A stretch of 64,000 nucleotides of DNA from Acanthococcus lagerstroemiae (GCA_031841125.1 CM063109.1:36398038-36462037), one strand, 5' to 3'. Positions 21,801 to 33,370 are shown, counted from the first letter of the stretch. A program made the numbers and translations. The notes: generated by a model not told the origin, from the letters alone.

Positions 21801-24800
21801 CCCCCCATTTCTAGTACCCTAGTTACCTCCACTCGTCAGGTCATCCCTGTAGTATCTCTTTCCCGTTACAGTGTAGTCCAATTCTGTCGAAATTCTCGAA
21901 GCTGAAGACTAACCCTAGATCTAGAGAAGTATGGGACACAAACTGCGAAGCAAAATCTGATTTGGTCACATTGTTATTAAGCGTTCTTCGGTATTGTGGA
22001 AATCGTCGTCATTCTCAAAAATTGGGTTCTGACTGTTTTGGGAACCCTAACATAAGCCTTGCATCAGCCCTTGACATACACTTGATACAGAAATCGGCTT
22101 TTGTTGACATTCAAAATTGGTCACTTTTTCAACACAATATTATTCGATACAAAAGTCAAGTTACCATGTTGATAGCGATTTTGAATGGAATTCTAATCGA
22201 AGTCGACGCAAAATTCGATTTACAAGTCGATGTCGACGTAGTGATTCGATTTTTGTATCGAATTCTGCATCAAATTTTACGACACTATATCATGCCAAAA
22301 ATTTATGGAATGTATGCGTCGATATTTATTTCAAGGAAAAGTGTAAAATAAATTTTGTCAATTATTGCCCCCAATATCGAATCTGTTTGTGAAAATCCCT
22401 TCTAGGCTTAGCCAAGTGTATTGTAAGTAAGGTAAAGTGGGTTAATTGCAAACTTGGTGGCACTTTAGTCGAACACTGTGATAAAGGTATCGCACCAATG
22501 AAGGTCTAATTTATATTAGACACATTTTGAGAGGGCGGGGGGGGGGCTGTTAGATTAAACATTTTGTATCAATAAGTTTGCAAATTTATAAGAAATTGCA
22601 CTTTAAGAAAAAACGTCGTATTTTTGCATTTACCCCATGCTGAGGTAAAAGTCAAAGTCGTATATCATTTTTTAATGGTTTTTCTGCAGTTTCAAGATAC
22701 GATATTCTTCGAGTCATTTACTTCTGTTACATTTGGGAGCTTGATTCGATTAAAGATTCTATGAGATATCCACTTCCTCGCAAATTTTTCTAATAAGTGA
22801 AAAACTTTTAAAGGAATATAATTTTAAACTGCTGCTTCTTTGTTGTTTTTTTTTGTGACTTTTCTTGGAGCAAATGCATAAATGTAATTTTCTGCTACCA
22901 TAAAACGGGGCCACTTCGTGGCAGCTTTTCCATTGAAGTGCAATTATTTCAGACCTATACTGGGGAGAGTAGCTCTGAAATACATGAAATGACAGCTGAA
23001 CCCTCGGCAAGTGATTCGTCAGTACATAAAAATACATTGAAAGGAAACGCTGTAGGCAGGTTTTTTCGTTTCAATCTTATTCCACTGAGTAGAGTAACTT
23101 TGTAACACATTATCTTATGGCCCTTTAAAGCAATGAAAAGCACATTCCAGTCACAAAATCAGACCTAATATAAAAAGTACCTATGAGTATTACCAACGTA
23201 TAGTAACAAAAAGTGTCTTGAAATATAGGTGTAAATGATCTTTTTTTTTTAAGTAAAACGGAAAAGAAAAAAAGAGAATAAAATAGGTAGGTATAGCATT
23301 GTTCGAATGCAGGGACTGAAAATATTGTGCGACAACATTCCAGGATTAGGTCTGAATAATTCTCTTATCTTTTCGGCTCCTAGCGTTGTTTTGTACCTAT
23401 GAGTCATTCCAAATGTTCAGAATTTAATTTTCGTCAGTAAGGACACAAATCTAACGGGTCCAAAGTTCTCCTCCAATTACTTAAATCAGAACCTTCATTC
23501 GAACGTAAATGGCTACACGAATTTCATATTTTGAAGTTCCAAGAATTTTGTCTTCGCTCTATGTAATGAACAGGGCTGTGAATTCTATGCTTTTGCATAT
23601 TTATTGCGCATGACTATTGCCGACAATATCAATGTTATCTTCATGAATCTCGGTATTCTTAGTACAATGAGCCCTGTTTGATGTGGCATATTTTGGCATA
23701 TTTCCCTATAAAAGCATATGTCAGAATAATATTGTAGCTAATTTTGGAGGAATATTTTTTAATTTTCCATTTTTATAGAATACTTATTTATCCGAAAATA
23801 CAGAAGATATAATCTTTGTATTACACATGCATCGAAACAACGGTTTAACAGTCTCATTTTGCAGATTAAAGTTCACGTTATCACAATAGATCGCAGCTGC
23901 GTTTGTAAATGCTACGGCACATGCGCAGAAGACTCTTTTCAGTTCTAGGACTTGTAAAAGGACTGAAAAAAGATGACGTCACATATTTTTCTTTCACAGA
24001 TGTGTACAATCAGCTGTTCGATGCATTTGTAATACAAAATATCTTACAATGCAAGGATTGAAGCGAGTTATCACGCCTCCGCACGACTAGCTTCACTCGC
24101 CTTCGGCTCGCTCCGCTAACAGTCGCACTCGGCGTGATAAAGCTCGCTTTCAATCCTTGCAGTGTAATAGGTATACAATATTTTGTTAGATTCAAAATGT
24201 TCTTATACCTCGCGTTCTCTGCACAACACACAGAAAACTGAAAACGTAAATACTAGCTCGAAATTAATTTTCTACACTTTCATATCATACCAGTGGCTTA
24301 TGTTTAGCTATTAGCTGGTTTACTTGCCTACACCAATAACCTCTGTGACATCACTGCAATATTTCTGGGAAATGTCAAGTCTCCCAACCTAGTTGTTTCC
24401 TTTTGAGTTTACATTATATCATTCCATTATTTCTGAATGTATCAATTTATTTGAAGGTATTATGATTTCTATTCGATTAGAGCTTTAAAACGATACCCAT
24501 ATCGATACGGAGTATTTTGGAATGTTTCTAATTTGAAGGGAATTTTTTGGGAATATTTTCCCTGAATAAAGGAATTTTTATGCGCTTATTTTCCCAGTTT
24601 TGATGGAATAAATTTCACAGCCCTAGTAATCAAATAAAGCTGAAACCAACGTATTCTTCAGAAAGCCGTATCACGTTTGGATGCTAAAGAGTCGCTCTCT
24701 TGCGGTCTAATTAAATGTGGCACGCTGACTGGTGTATTTGGAGGAAAATATGATCAATGACAAAAATGTTCTAAAAAAAAAAAAAAAAAAAAAACTGAAG

Positions 24801-27800
24801 TTGGGCTCATCTGTAAGGAAATGATGTGGGCTGACACTTAAGTTCTCCTTAGTTTTCCATAAAAAAACAATATTGAATATGCTAGAGCTCGCATTTTACT
24901 TGTACATGTTTTTATAAAATACCCACATCATCTTTTCGTCCACAATACTAGCGCACCTACAGGAATGTCCAAACGCCATTGATTACCGATTCACCCTATA
25001 GAGAGCATGTTGGTCCTGTTTGCTAGCTAAAAGGCATTGCAAAGGGTGCGCGGCAGCTTTGTCACAAAGTTACTCGCCAGTTACAATGTAGTCCCGTTTT
25101 ATGGTAAGGTAGCGAAAATTCTTCAACATGAAATGCCTTACCTTGAACTTGTATCTATTTTATGAACACAAATCACGTGAATAGAGCTCAGAACGATTTC
25201 AATATACACATTTCTGAATACTTGGTACTTTGCATACGAATGATTTTGACATGTGTTCATAAAGATAATTCTACAGAGTAACTGAATGTACAGAGAATGT
25301 TCCGGCCAAGTGAGTATGAAGGTAACATAAGTTCCTTCAGATGCCACTACATGACATTCTGCAATTACCCTGTTTTCGCAGTTACCCCACTTTACCTTAC
25401 CTACGTTTTTTCCTTCTGAGAAATTTGGTTTTCTGAAGGCAGATTTATTCTTGATAATAATGAAATGTAGTTGACTAGTTGTTCATGTATAGTTTGGTTA
25501 TCAAGTGATCGCATTGAGATTGAAGATGTCCAGTACCGGGCACCTTCAGTTATAATTCGAAAAATCAAATTCCCAAAAAACCTTTTTTGGGTTTGTCCTC
25601 GTAGTACAACACGACGAATGCAGCCAATATCCGATGTACCTTACATGATAAAATATCGACTAGATACATTTTTTTCCTCTTACAGAGGCACTGGATGTAA
25701 TTGGCATCGACAATCAGGACACAAGTTTTAATGTTCCACAGCGCACAAAACGACAAACCAAAGAACAGATCCAGTCATTTACGAATGAAGAACGACGGGT
25801 GGCTGGGGTAAGTTTTTTTAAAAAGAGTATGTTTGTCAAAATCAAACGTAAATGTATTGGTATTTGTGTTGTTGACCTTCAGTTTGGCATCGTTTACGAT
25901 GTCTTGTCTGATGTTGGAGTGGAATCGCTGTGTCGTCTAAGCCTGCCTATTTATAAGTTCACCATTGACCTGATAACTGGCATAATATTATATCAAATAT
26001 TTTGCTAACTTGTTTACTCTATGCTACAGTAAGTGTTTGAAGACTGACACCGACGTAAGCAATGAAGGAAGGTTGAAGCTGCGAGAAGAGGCAACGTCAG
26101 GAATTTTTGCCAAAAGAGGCAATTCTTCGTTAGGGGTGGCCAAGTTGAAAAATTATTGTGTTTTATCTAGTACAAAGCACGTGGTTTTACCATTTTATCT
26201 AGAGTGTACAGTGCACCATTCAAAATCTTAATAGTGGGGCAAATGCCACCGCTCCTTTCTGACGGCGTTCACGTGTGAGATGTGAACTCTGGTTGCAAAA
26301 AAGATAACCGTTTTGAGAACGGTGACAGTGCTGTATGATAACATTAACACGGATCTCTCCAATATCGATGTTATTAACAGATCCTTATAATGATTCAAAA
26401 GGCATTTTAGAACTGCCAGCACCTATCAACAGTTTTAACCTTGAGTATGTTAGATAACTACGATTACACTGGATCAAAGACATACCGAAATAACGGACAC
26501 GAGTGTAACTTTTCGTCGTACGAAAATTAGGTCGATGACAGATCGCGAGGATGCCATCGCCGGTCGTGGCCCTCCTGCGAGGTTAAACTCGAATATCGGG
26601 CGCCAGTTTAGGCACCGTAACATTTTTATAGTTTTAATTACATTATACTTCGATAATATTTACGATATAGCGGAAAGCATTATTAGGTAATTTAATTAAA
26701 CACGTTATATTTTATGTTTTCAGTGTCTGCTGCAGTGCGTTTACAAAAAAGTGAAAGCCGTAAGTACTCTCTGCTCGTGTGTTTATATTTGCATACTCTA
26801 TTTATCTTCTGCCCGTCGAACGTTACGCTTCGTACTTTTGCTGTCTGCCCCAACTCGTGTGTGAAATGAGGAACTCGTTAGCGACTTAATGAGGACTCAC
26901 AATGAGTTGCCCCACTGAAATGTCTATCTCTTCGTATACCTACGTTGACGATCTGCTTAGATTGTTATCAGAATTGGGTACTTTTGGCGAGATCGAAACA
27001 GGGTAAGAGGGTATCGAAGAGCGCAATCGTGAATGGCACGTAATTAAGATTGTTGGATTGACATGAATAATGGAGTATATATTTCAAAATCACCACGCTT
27101 CAGTGTTTACATTTACATATACGTAATACCTTAGGTACATGCAGGAACGACATACGCGAAGTGTACAACACGCAACTTAAATCTCTGTTCAGAGACGTCG
27201 AAAGATAGTAACGACCTGGTGATGTGATTGATGAGTTGTTTCTTGGATTGAGAACGGATGGACTTACCATATGACATGGACACCTGAAAGTTGAATCGAA
27301 CCTCGGAATTTGACTTTTTATTTACATAATTCTGAAATTAGTATTGAAATGCTACTAAGACAAGCAGCTCTTGACTGGGTCCGTCCTTGAAGAAGGTAAA
27401 TGTTCTATTTTCTCTCGGTGTAGAATATCTTTTATGCCTTCATTTCTGAACTATAAATCACCGAGGAAAGACGCAAATGAATCCTCACGAGTGGCTAGAT
27501 CGACCGGATTCTGGTCCCCGGGAACGTGACGCCAACGATCCTTAGGGAGTGCAGAGGTTATTCGTCGAACTCGGTTAGCTTCATAGGTTTTCCAGTGGCC
27601 TGGATCCTTCGCTAGATAAGCTAGCACAATTGTCGAGTCCGTGTACGCGTAACATTTCACAACTGGGTGGTGTAGAGCTACTGGGTAACTTCTTGTAACA
27701 GCTCAACCAGCAAGTCGGCCGCGGTACTGTACGGATCTGGGATAAGGGAGCGACTCGTGTTTTGGCATGTACTAAGCGAACCCTGATTTCGCCATTGCGA

Positions 27801-30800
27801 ATACTTCGAACATATACGCACGCAGCGTATGCATGCTTGCTAGCATCCCCAAATCCATGGATTTCGAATTCTGCAGTCGGATTATCGGTACCGAGATACC
27901 GCTCGATCTTTATCGCCGCTGCTACAGTCACTGCCTGGCAACGCGCTTCAAATTCGCGCTGAAAGGGCGCATTAACTGGTGCGTCCCAATCGCTCTTATC
28001 ATTCCATAATTTATGAATCAGAAGTTTTCCGGCGATGGTCAGTGGACTAATCAAGCCCATTGGATCAAAAATTTTGGAAACGTGAGACAGCGCATTTCGC
28101 CTGGTTAAGGTGTCTTGATTCCAGGTAAGGTCTGCAAGGTTGGAGAATTCAAGTACGTCATTCTCCGTTTCTCAGTTGAGACCAAGTACGCGACCACTTT
28201 GTAATTTCAACGCAGAGTCCTTATTCGAATTTTCTAAGAGTAGTTCGGGGTGGTTTGCTCGCCATTTTGAAGGTGAGAATTGTATCCCAGCTGTCTTGAG
28301 AAGAGCCACTAGGTCGTCGCGCAACTTTTTTGCATTCGTTAAAGAGTAGGAACCAGATAGGCAGTCGTCCATATATGTTTCTTCCCGCAGAGCAGCTGCT
28401 GCCTCCGGTAATTCTCGCTTGCCATCTTCGGCAAGCTGATTGACGGATCTAGTAGCTTCAAATGGCGCACAGTTCTCGCCATACGTTACAGTGTTGAGTC
28501 GAATATCAACTAGGACGCCGTCAAGTATCGCTACTATCCGCTGCAAGTCCCGATCCTTAACCGCTCGCAGAAACTGCCTGTACATTTTCTCAAAGTCTCC
28601 AGTAAAGGCGTAGCGATGAGTCCGAAAGTACGTAAGGACCACGGATAGCTTATTCTAGACGGTTGGGCCAATCAGTAAACAATCATTCAAGGACATACCA
28701 TTGGAGGAAGGCATCGATGCGTTGAACACCACCCTGATCTTGATGCCATTGTGGTACACGGCATGGTGCGACATATAATAGGTCTCCTCACCAGGCTGAG
28801 GTGGTGGACAGCGTTCCATATGGCCGAGCGCCTCGTATTCTCGGAGGAATTCTGAATACTGTTCCGTGGATTGACTACGTTTCAAACGCGCAATAGCTCT
28901 GCTTCGAGATTCGCCGAGTGTAACTCCAGGACGGCGAGGTAGCGTCAAAATAAATCTGCCAGAAGCGTCACGCTGATATGTATCTCGATAATGCTGCTCG
29001 TAGGCTGCTTCATCCTTTGTGAGGACATCCTTAGCAGTTACTGGTTCGTCGATACCCAAAAATCGACTAATCGTGGCTAACTCGACCTTGTGAATGGTCG
29101 CAGTGAGACAGCGTAACTGGTATCCGTCTACACCCCAGAAATGGTCCGACAACCAACCATCCTAGCCGCGATCAGAGCAATGTGGGTGCAGATGGTTGTT
29201 TTATCATTTCCGGCAGCATAATGTCATAAAGATAATCGGCTCCAATTAAAATATCAATGGGCCGTGACTGATTGAACACCGGATTGGCAAGAGTAACTTG
29301 GTTTGGGAAGGCCCACGATGCTGGAATCTCGAACGAAGTAGCTGGGAGGGGATCTGTAACGTGGCCAATGACCATAGCGTTTATCATCTCGGAGATTACC
29401 CCATTGCGCGCAGTGATGCGAATTGTCGCAGCGGCTATCGCCGCTGATTGCTGGTCACCAATGCCAGAAATCTTGATTGTTGGATATACTAGTTGCAAGT
29501 GTAACTGCTTGGCTAATATGCTGATGTTATCAAGGTGATATGCGAAGCTCCGTCCAGTAACTCTGATTCAATGAGCTAACACACACTTTCACTGGTTAAA
29601 TAGTATTTTTACAGCAACGCTTATTTTGCAAGGTAATATTTTGGTCTGAAACAACACGTTATCGAAGATGTGATATTTCTCACAGAAAAAGTTTGCAAAG
29701 TTTGAAGTTTGGAGCTCAAAATGAAGGTTTAAGGCCAGGCTACACACTGCGGCATTCACAAACTCTTCATAGTACGTTATATTGCCACCAGAGCTCAGCA
29801 ATGAATGAATACCTACTTCTGCCAAGCCACCTCGCGTTTGCCAAGTCACCCCGTCCGACGGAATATAATACACACTGATACATACTCGCAAAAATTATAA
29901 AACTGTAAACAAAAACCAAAATGGCGGCCATCGATTCTACCCATCTTTTACAAGATTATTAGACCATAGAAGGTTGGCCGGACCTGGTAGACAACCCGCA
30001 ACAATTCTTCCCGTCTCACCCGTGCCGGAATTCACTTGATAAGAAAGTAATGGAAAGATTGAATTTTTGTGGTAGAGGGCTCTTGTCTTTTTTTAATGGT
30101 TGCTAATTGGATATTTTATGTCGTAAAAATAATAGAAAAATATGTTGCGGGCATCAGTTATGAGTAAAAATCGAAAAAAGTGTATTCCCGTAAGCGGTGA
30201 TTATGATTTGCACTGCAGTGACGTCATTTTCGTCTTTGTGCCTTTCTCGTCCGGCCAACCTTCTATGGTCTAATAATCTTGCATCTTTTATTATACTTAG
30301 TGTAGGGGAGCATGGGGAGAACTGAGACACTTTATGGAAAACCGTTGTAAAATGACGTATAACCACTATGGAAAGCTTTGAATAATTGCAACCTATAGTT
30401 ACGTGACTGAACTACAAACCCTCAGAAATTCAACTTCCTCGGGCCATTTCTAAAAATCCTACAGCCCTTCAAAAATTTTGTCTCATATCACCCCACGAGA
30501 ATTTCAAAGGGAGCATTGACACAGTGCATGGGGAACAATGAGACAACACATGATATACAGAAAATTCAATCAAATGATCATGTTACATAGTACAAAAAAG
30601 TATAAATTTATTTTATATGGACATTACAATTATTAAATTAAACTTGACATTCTGAAATTGAAGAGGGGAAAAAAAGTTGGGAAAATTGTAAATAGGGACC
30701 AATGAGACAAAAACTGGGCAACTGATAAGGCCTCTCTGCGGGATGGTTTTCAAGTTTGGTTCAAAAAAATTTCCTGCAGGTGTTCAATGTATAGTAGTCA

Positions 30801-33370
30801 ACACATTTATTCAGTTTCGGTGGGTAAGATATTCAGACATCGCAAAAATGCTGCATCAACGAAAATTTCCGATATTTCATCTAAAAAATCGTCTTATTGC
30901 TCCCTAATGCGGCAAAAATGTTCAATCGCTTATAACTCGAAAAAAACTTCCTGAAAAAAAAAACGGTTTGGTACAGTTTGGTTACTAAATAAATCATATT
31001 TTAAAAAAGATATGATTTACTTCGCAAATACAAATTTTCTTTCTTGTGAACGTTTTTTCGTAAATGCTGAAAACTAAAAAATTGACTAAATTTCCATCAC
31101 GTTATCAATATCACAGCTACTAATCGATAGAACTGAAAATTTTTCTACGATAGTGTTAGCTTACTGGATAGTGATGAATATGTGATGCAGTGTTGCCATT
31201 TATAGTTTGTAGTGTCGGCTAAATCAGCACTGTCTCATTGCTCCTTTGTCTCAGTTCTCCCCATGCTCCCCTACTCTACCGACAGCAGCCAATGAGAGAG
31301 AGGTAACCCTGAAACATCTTTAGCAGTGTTGTTGGCTACTAGAATTTGTATCAATAATTGCCTTCCCTCAAGTGATAGACTTTCCTTCACAGGTGCTCAC
31401 TAGCTGAAACATTATTTTGCATATAAAAACAAGTACAATGGTCACTTAGCATTAAAAAAATCTTTCTTGTGTAAATCAGGGCTGTACCAACAGGAGGAGG
31501 TGGCAAAAAAAACACGGAAAAATAATGGGTTGAGATGGAGAGGAGGGCGGATCTATGACTGATTGTACCCGTAGTACTCAGTAAAGAACTTGGCTTTCTA
31601 ACCCGAAGGTACCGGGTTTGATTCCCAACGCCGGCATCGTTATCAGTAATGCAAGAAAGAACTCGTCACACAGTCTAACACCGCATTCTGATAACGTACA
31701 CAGAGTCACAACCACTTACAGCAGAGGCTTCCCAGAAGTGTGTAATCGGTCGCCAGTATTTGAAAGTTGTAAATGGGTAAGGCGCTACCTGCCGGTGCTC
31801 GTTGAACTCACCGTCATAAACCACGGGGCTAGTGATACGGGCTTTCGACAGGAAGATAGCGCAGTTCACCTAGGCCCATTCCCGGCAAGAAGAGAAGAGG
31901 GCTAACGCAGCCCTAAGAGGCTTCCCGATGTCTCTGAGGTAATGCTGGAAGGGGCGGTTCCAGGGCTCGGGTGAGAGAACATGAAAAGAGGAACCCCTAG
32001 TACTCAAATCTCAGAAAAAAAATTATCGTAATCGCAACCTCCCCCCTTACTTAACTCCTGGGTACGGCCCTGGTGTAAATCCTAGGGGTGTCTGAAAATT
32101 AACTGATACGAAGAACAGAATGTTGGTCACAGATTGTTGAGATGGCCTCAGACTATGAGGCAGTGGTATGAATATTTATTATCCAGTCAACATTTTTTAT
32201 TAGGTAACTTACCCCGGTCAAATTTATGTTGTAGTTTTTTTCTCTCTCTTTTATTGAATAAGAAGTTGATTTGGACCATTTATAGAGTGAAACAGAGAGT
32301 GGTTACATCCACTACAAAGAAAATTAAAGACTATTTTCTTAGTTTTTTGCCTGGAGAATATTAACCAACGAGCGAATACATTATCATCCTAGCGCTCCTT
32401 GTTTTGAAAATAAGTAGTTTCTAATAAGCAAGGTGTGCATGTTTGGAGAATCACCCAACAGTAAAAGCAAAGATGATCGGAACAAAAAGCTGGTATCATG
32501 TGAAAAATTAAGTAATGACCATGTTAGAGATGATGGTTTCTTAGCCATCAACACTATAGCGTGATCATCATTCACCTACAAGATTAGCTCCGATTCACAA
32601 GCCGCATCGTGTCCAAATCGCACTTCCTTATCTCCGCATTGATCACCAAACCTGGTCAGAGATGGTCTAATGGGAACCAGGCTAGAAGTGTTGGTAGTTA
32701 AATTGTTATTGAATCTGCTCGTGACGTCACGAGTAGATGAATATATTTGGTTAAAAACAATATCGTACTTCATGTACGATTTCCCTTTCGTCGCAACTGA
32801 ACACTTTCAGTGTGGGCGATTCAGGTGACTAATTTGATCTATATTTGGTCTGAGACTCCTTGAATCATAAACTGAATTCAATCACGAAGTACTCGAGTTC
32901 GAACACGCAGACGTCGTAACCCAAAAAGCGCGCCTGTAGAACCCGTTATGAGACGCGAGTGCGTTGCGTAACTTGTGCGTTACGTTACCGGTTCGGTTTA
33001 CTTCTCGTAAGTGAACAAATTATTCATTTTTTTCAGGTTGATGAAACAGGATTCCCGCAAACGGAAGGATTAGTTCGACTGTATTCGGAAGGAGTGCAAG
33101 ACAGAAATTACTACTACGCTGCTTTCACAGCAGTCCAGCAGTGCGTCGGTATTGCGGAAGCTGTAAAACAACAACAACCGAACCACAGATTCGGTAATAC
33201 ACATCGAGTTTCAGATCTTGAACTATTAACATACAGAGCGTCTCGTTCTATTTGGATATTAACCTAAAAACAGCAGTTTAATCTGGAATTAATTTAACTT
33301 TACAGACGGCGGTCAAATTTGCGACTTGGCGTACGAGATGTTCGACTGTGTCAGCGATAAAATCGATCAA
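15763..33370 (+). CDS. Obp: Odorant-binding protein (PBP/GOBP family), six exons
   Basis: A secreted soluble carrier that in insects ferries small hydrophobic ligands in sensillum lymph or other fluids. Exons 15763-15855, 19239-19335, 25686-25807, 26724-26759, 33037-33193 and 33306-33370 join in one frame (phases 0,1,0,0,1), all with GT-AG borders, giving 190 residues before any terminal exon. Residues 1-24 form a hydrophobic signal peptide. Six cysteines fit the OBP signature: C53, C105, C109 (C-x3-C), C152 (x42), C174, C183 (C-x8-C). Family hallmarks visible are CLLQCVYKK and GLVRLYSEG. The C1-C2 (x51) and C4-C5 (x21) spacings exceed the classic ranges, as in long hemipteran OBPs, and C36 is an extra cysteine. 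The stop codon is unresolved: the donor after DKIDQ may lead to 39060-39089, or read-through stops at 33454. Confidence 0.88.
16491..16914 (-). other. Unrecognised open region in OBP intron 1
   Basis: Two overlapping open frames on the reverse strand (89 and 96 codons) have mixed composition but no domain that I recognise and no good splice context. They may be a decayed element or chance; I do not claim a gene. Confidence 0.15.
16962..17147. repeat. Fold-back element in OBP intron 1
   Basis: CTGGACTACCAATATTGGAA at 16969 is mirrored by CGATATTGGTTGTCCAG at 17124-17140, and internal GGCAGGGTTT/AAACCCTGCC pairs at 16999 and 17080 extend the stem. Non-coding MITE-like hairpin. Confidence 0.7.
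17169..17322. mobile_element. TA-flanked fold-back MITE in OBP intron 1
   Basis: Two arms of about 72 bp are inverted copies. They start GAGCACC and end GGTGCTC, each next to TA (17167-17168, 17323-17324), and share GAGTCGCTTG, CGACGATTCACAATTC and AGAAACACC blocks. The near-complete hairpin and TA target fit a Tc1/mariner-type MITE. Confidence 0.8.
19239..19335 (+). CDS. Obp: OBP exon 2
   Basis: Follows a long T tract and AG, and reads VSQRCKTPTIAPQKLERIIG then QCQEEIKTLLLQ before the donor GTAATT (phase 1). It supplies the extra C36 and the canonical first cysteine C53 in a CxEE context, which is common around C1 of OBPs. Confidence 0.82.
19655..20087. mobile_element. hAT-like MITE with ATGCTAAA repeats (OBP intron 2)
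   Basis: Perfect 15-bp terminal inverted repeats CAGTGTTGCCAACTT and AAGTTGGCAACACTG. The interior is full of ATGCTAAA/ATGCCAAA strings near both ends. The left flank GATCCGCG reappears on the right as GATCC-ATC-CGCG, which may be a modified 8-bp duplication. No coding capacity. Confidence 0.8.
20454..20672. mobile_element. hAT-like MITE (CAGGGCCGGATTTAGG type)
   Basis: Left end CAGGGCCGGATTTAGG, right end CCTAAATCCGACCCAG, 14 of 16 positions inverted-complementary. Flanks GTTTGAGA (20446-20453) and GTGCGAGA (20673-20680) share 6 of 8 bases. A second, 3'-decayed copy of this family starts at 35913. Confidence 0.75.
21621..21821. repeat. Fold-back MITE (AGGGTACTAGAAA type)
   Basis: AGGGTACTAGAAACGGGGGG followed by TATAATC at the left and GATTATA, a C run and TTTCTAGTACCCT at the right form 28-bp inverted ends; the loop is AT-rich and non-coding. 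The flanks TTACCACC and TTACCTCC are similar but offset by two bases. Confidence 0.7.
22000..22400. repeat. Dispersed repeat family B, copy 1
   Basis: A region dense in TCGA-containing strings (GAAGTCGACGCAAAATTCGA, GTCGATGTCGACG, CGATTTTTGTATCGA) resembles 45760-46050 in composition and in several shared blocks. Open frames crossing it are driven by this repetition and are not considered genes. Confidence 0.45.
23571..24625. mobile_element. Nested hAT-like element
   Basis: Left CAGGGCTGTGAATTCTATGC, right ATTTCACAGCCCTA. Flanks GTAATGAA (23563-23570) and GTAATCAA (24626-24633) match at 7 of 8. TTTTGCATATT/GGCATATTT motifs cluster near the left end, as in the other ATATGC-rich elements of this window. 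Confidence 0.8.
24044..24167. repeat. Fold-back inside nested hAT-like element
   Basis: TTACAATGCAAGGATTGAAG and CTTTCAATCCTTGCAGTGTAA are inverted, continuing into TTATCACGCC/GGCGTGATAA. The centre is unusually GC-rich (GCCTTCGGCTCGCTCCGC). Third layer of nesting in OBP intron 2. Confidence 0.75.
25686..25807 (+). CDS. Obp: OBP exon 3
   Basis: Acceptor TTACAG at 25680-25685; the split codon G|AG restores EALDVIGIDNQDTSFNVP followed by QRTKRQTKEQIQSFTNEERR and VAG before GTAAGT (phase 0). This exon holds the unusually long C1-C2 linker. The charged TNEERRVAG segment immediately before the C-x3-C pair is typical of hemipteran OBPs. Confidence 0.82.
26724..26759 (+). CDS. Obp: OBP exon 4 (C2-C3 micro-exon)
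   Basis: Only 36 bp: CLLQCVYKKVKA between a TTTTCAG acceptor and a GTAAGT donor, both phase 0. It carries the diagnostic C-x3-C pair (C105, C109). Its size explains why no open-frame scan shows it. Confidence 0.85.
26760..27450. other. OBP intron 4, 5' part
   Basis: Intron sequence with no recognised repeat or gene up to the BEL/Pao relic. The stretch 26520-26610 just upstream of exon 4 is GC-richer than its surroundings but has no motif I can name. Confidence 0.4.
27451..29575 (-). pseudogene. BEL/Pao LTR-retrotransposon pol relic
   Basis: Reading down the reverse strand: a protease remnant with LLDGASHITLI near 29550 and a PIDILIGADYLYD block; then the Pao N-terminal polymerase region (GRFILTLPRR, YYMSHHAVYHNGIKIRVVFN, SLNDCLLIGP; 28655-29152); then the reverse transcriptase core with the catalytic YMDD box in EETYMDDCLSG (28172-28642); then RNase H-like segments EIHGFGDASKHAYAACVYVR and WRHVPGDQNPVDLATR (27451-28060). 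Frameshifts or stops separate the pieces, and gag, integrase and LTRs are not seen. It lies antisense in OBP intron 4 and cannot be active. Confidence 0.88.
29951..30281. mobile_element. MULE-like MITE with perfect 9-bp TSD
   Basis: A 33-bp perfect terminal inverted repeat starts CAAGATTATTAGACCATAGA and continues AGGTTGGCCGGAC. It is flanked by identical nonamers CATCTTTTA at 29942-29950 and 30282-30290. Nine-base duplications are characteristic of Mutator-like elements. The 331-bp interior is non-coding. It sits in OBP intron 4. Confidence 0.8.
30305..31271. mobile_element. TA-flanked TIR element (GGGGAGCATGGGGAGAACTG type)
   Basis: GGGGAGCATGGGGAGAACTG followed by AGACA at the left is perfectly inverted at the right (ending CCCATGCTCCCC), each end next to TA (30303-30304, 31272-31273). 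Internal copies of GGGA-CAATGAGACA at about 30529 and 30696 and TGTCTCATTGCTCC near 31227 are subterminal repeats. No transposase. Confidence 0.8.
31477..32072. mobile_element. hAT-like element carrying a SINE, perfect 8-bp TSD
   Basis: Left CAGGGCTGTACC, right GGTACGGCCCTG, flanked by identical octamers GTGTAAAT (31469-31476 and 32073-32080). Most of its interior is a tRNA-related SINE, so the parent element was a short MITE. Confidence 0.82.
31560..32020 (+). mobile_element. tRNA-derived SINE, copy 1
   Basis: A Pol III B-box GGTTTGATTCC at 31617-31627, preceded by a tRNA-like head, and a body containing GAGGGCTAACGCAGCCCTAA, GATGTCTCTGAGGTAA and TTCCAGGGCTCGGGTG. The body blocks occur in the same order in the SINE at 58209-58428. 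Boundaries are uncertain; AGTACTCA occurs at 31573 and 31999 and may be part of a target duplication. Confidence 0.7.
33037..33193 (+). CDS. Obp: OBP exon 5
   Basis: Acceptor TTTTTTTCAG, then VDETGFPQTEGLVRLYSEG, VQDRNYYYAAFTAVQQC and VGIAEAVKQQQPNHRF before GGTAAT (phase 1). It contains C4 (C152) and the helical core that lines the ligand pocket in the OBP fold. The QQQPNHRF insertion lengthens the C4-C5 loop. Confidence 0.87.
33306..33370 (+). CDS. Obp: OBP exon 6 (C5-x8-C6)
   Basis: After a 112-bp intron the acceptor TTTACAG restores a GAC codon, giving DGGQICDLAYEMFDC and VSDKIDQ, with the C-x8-C spacing that defines the end of the OBP fold. The string GTAAGA follows and is taken as a donor. 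If it were not used, the frame would continue 27 codons to a stop at 33454 with an atypical tail. Confidence 0.83.

Larger units (their letters stand above)
22430..25397. mobile_element. Large TA-flanked TIR element in OBP intron 2
   Basis: AGGTAAAGTGGGTTAATTGC at the left and its counterpart ending CCCCACTTTACCT at the right are inverted repeats bordered by TA (22428-22429 and 25398-25399). Inside lies a complete hAT-like element (23571-24625), which itself contains a fold-back (24044-24167). A 20-bp poly-A run occurs at about 24774. No transposase was recognised. Confidence 0.7.

Noticed and set aside
32439..32564. 41-codon ORF starting MFGESPNSKSKDDRNK
   Set aside because: Composition is protein-like, but there is no recognised homologue, no supporting splice sites and the region lies in OBP intron 4; too short to claim.
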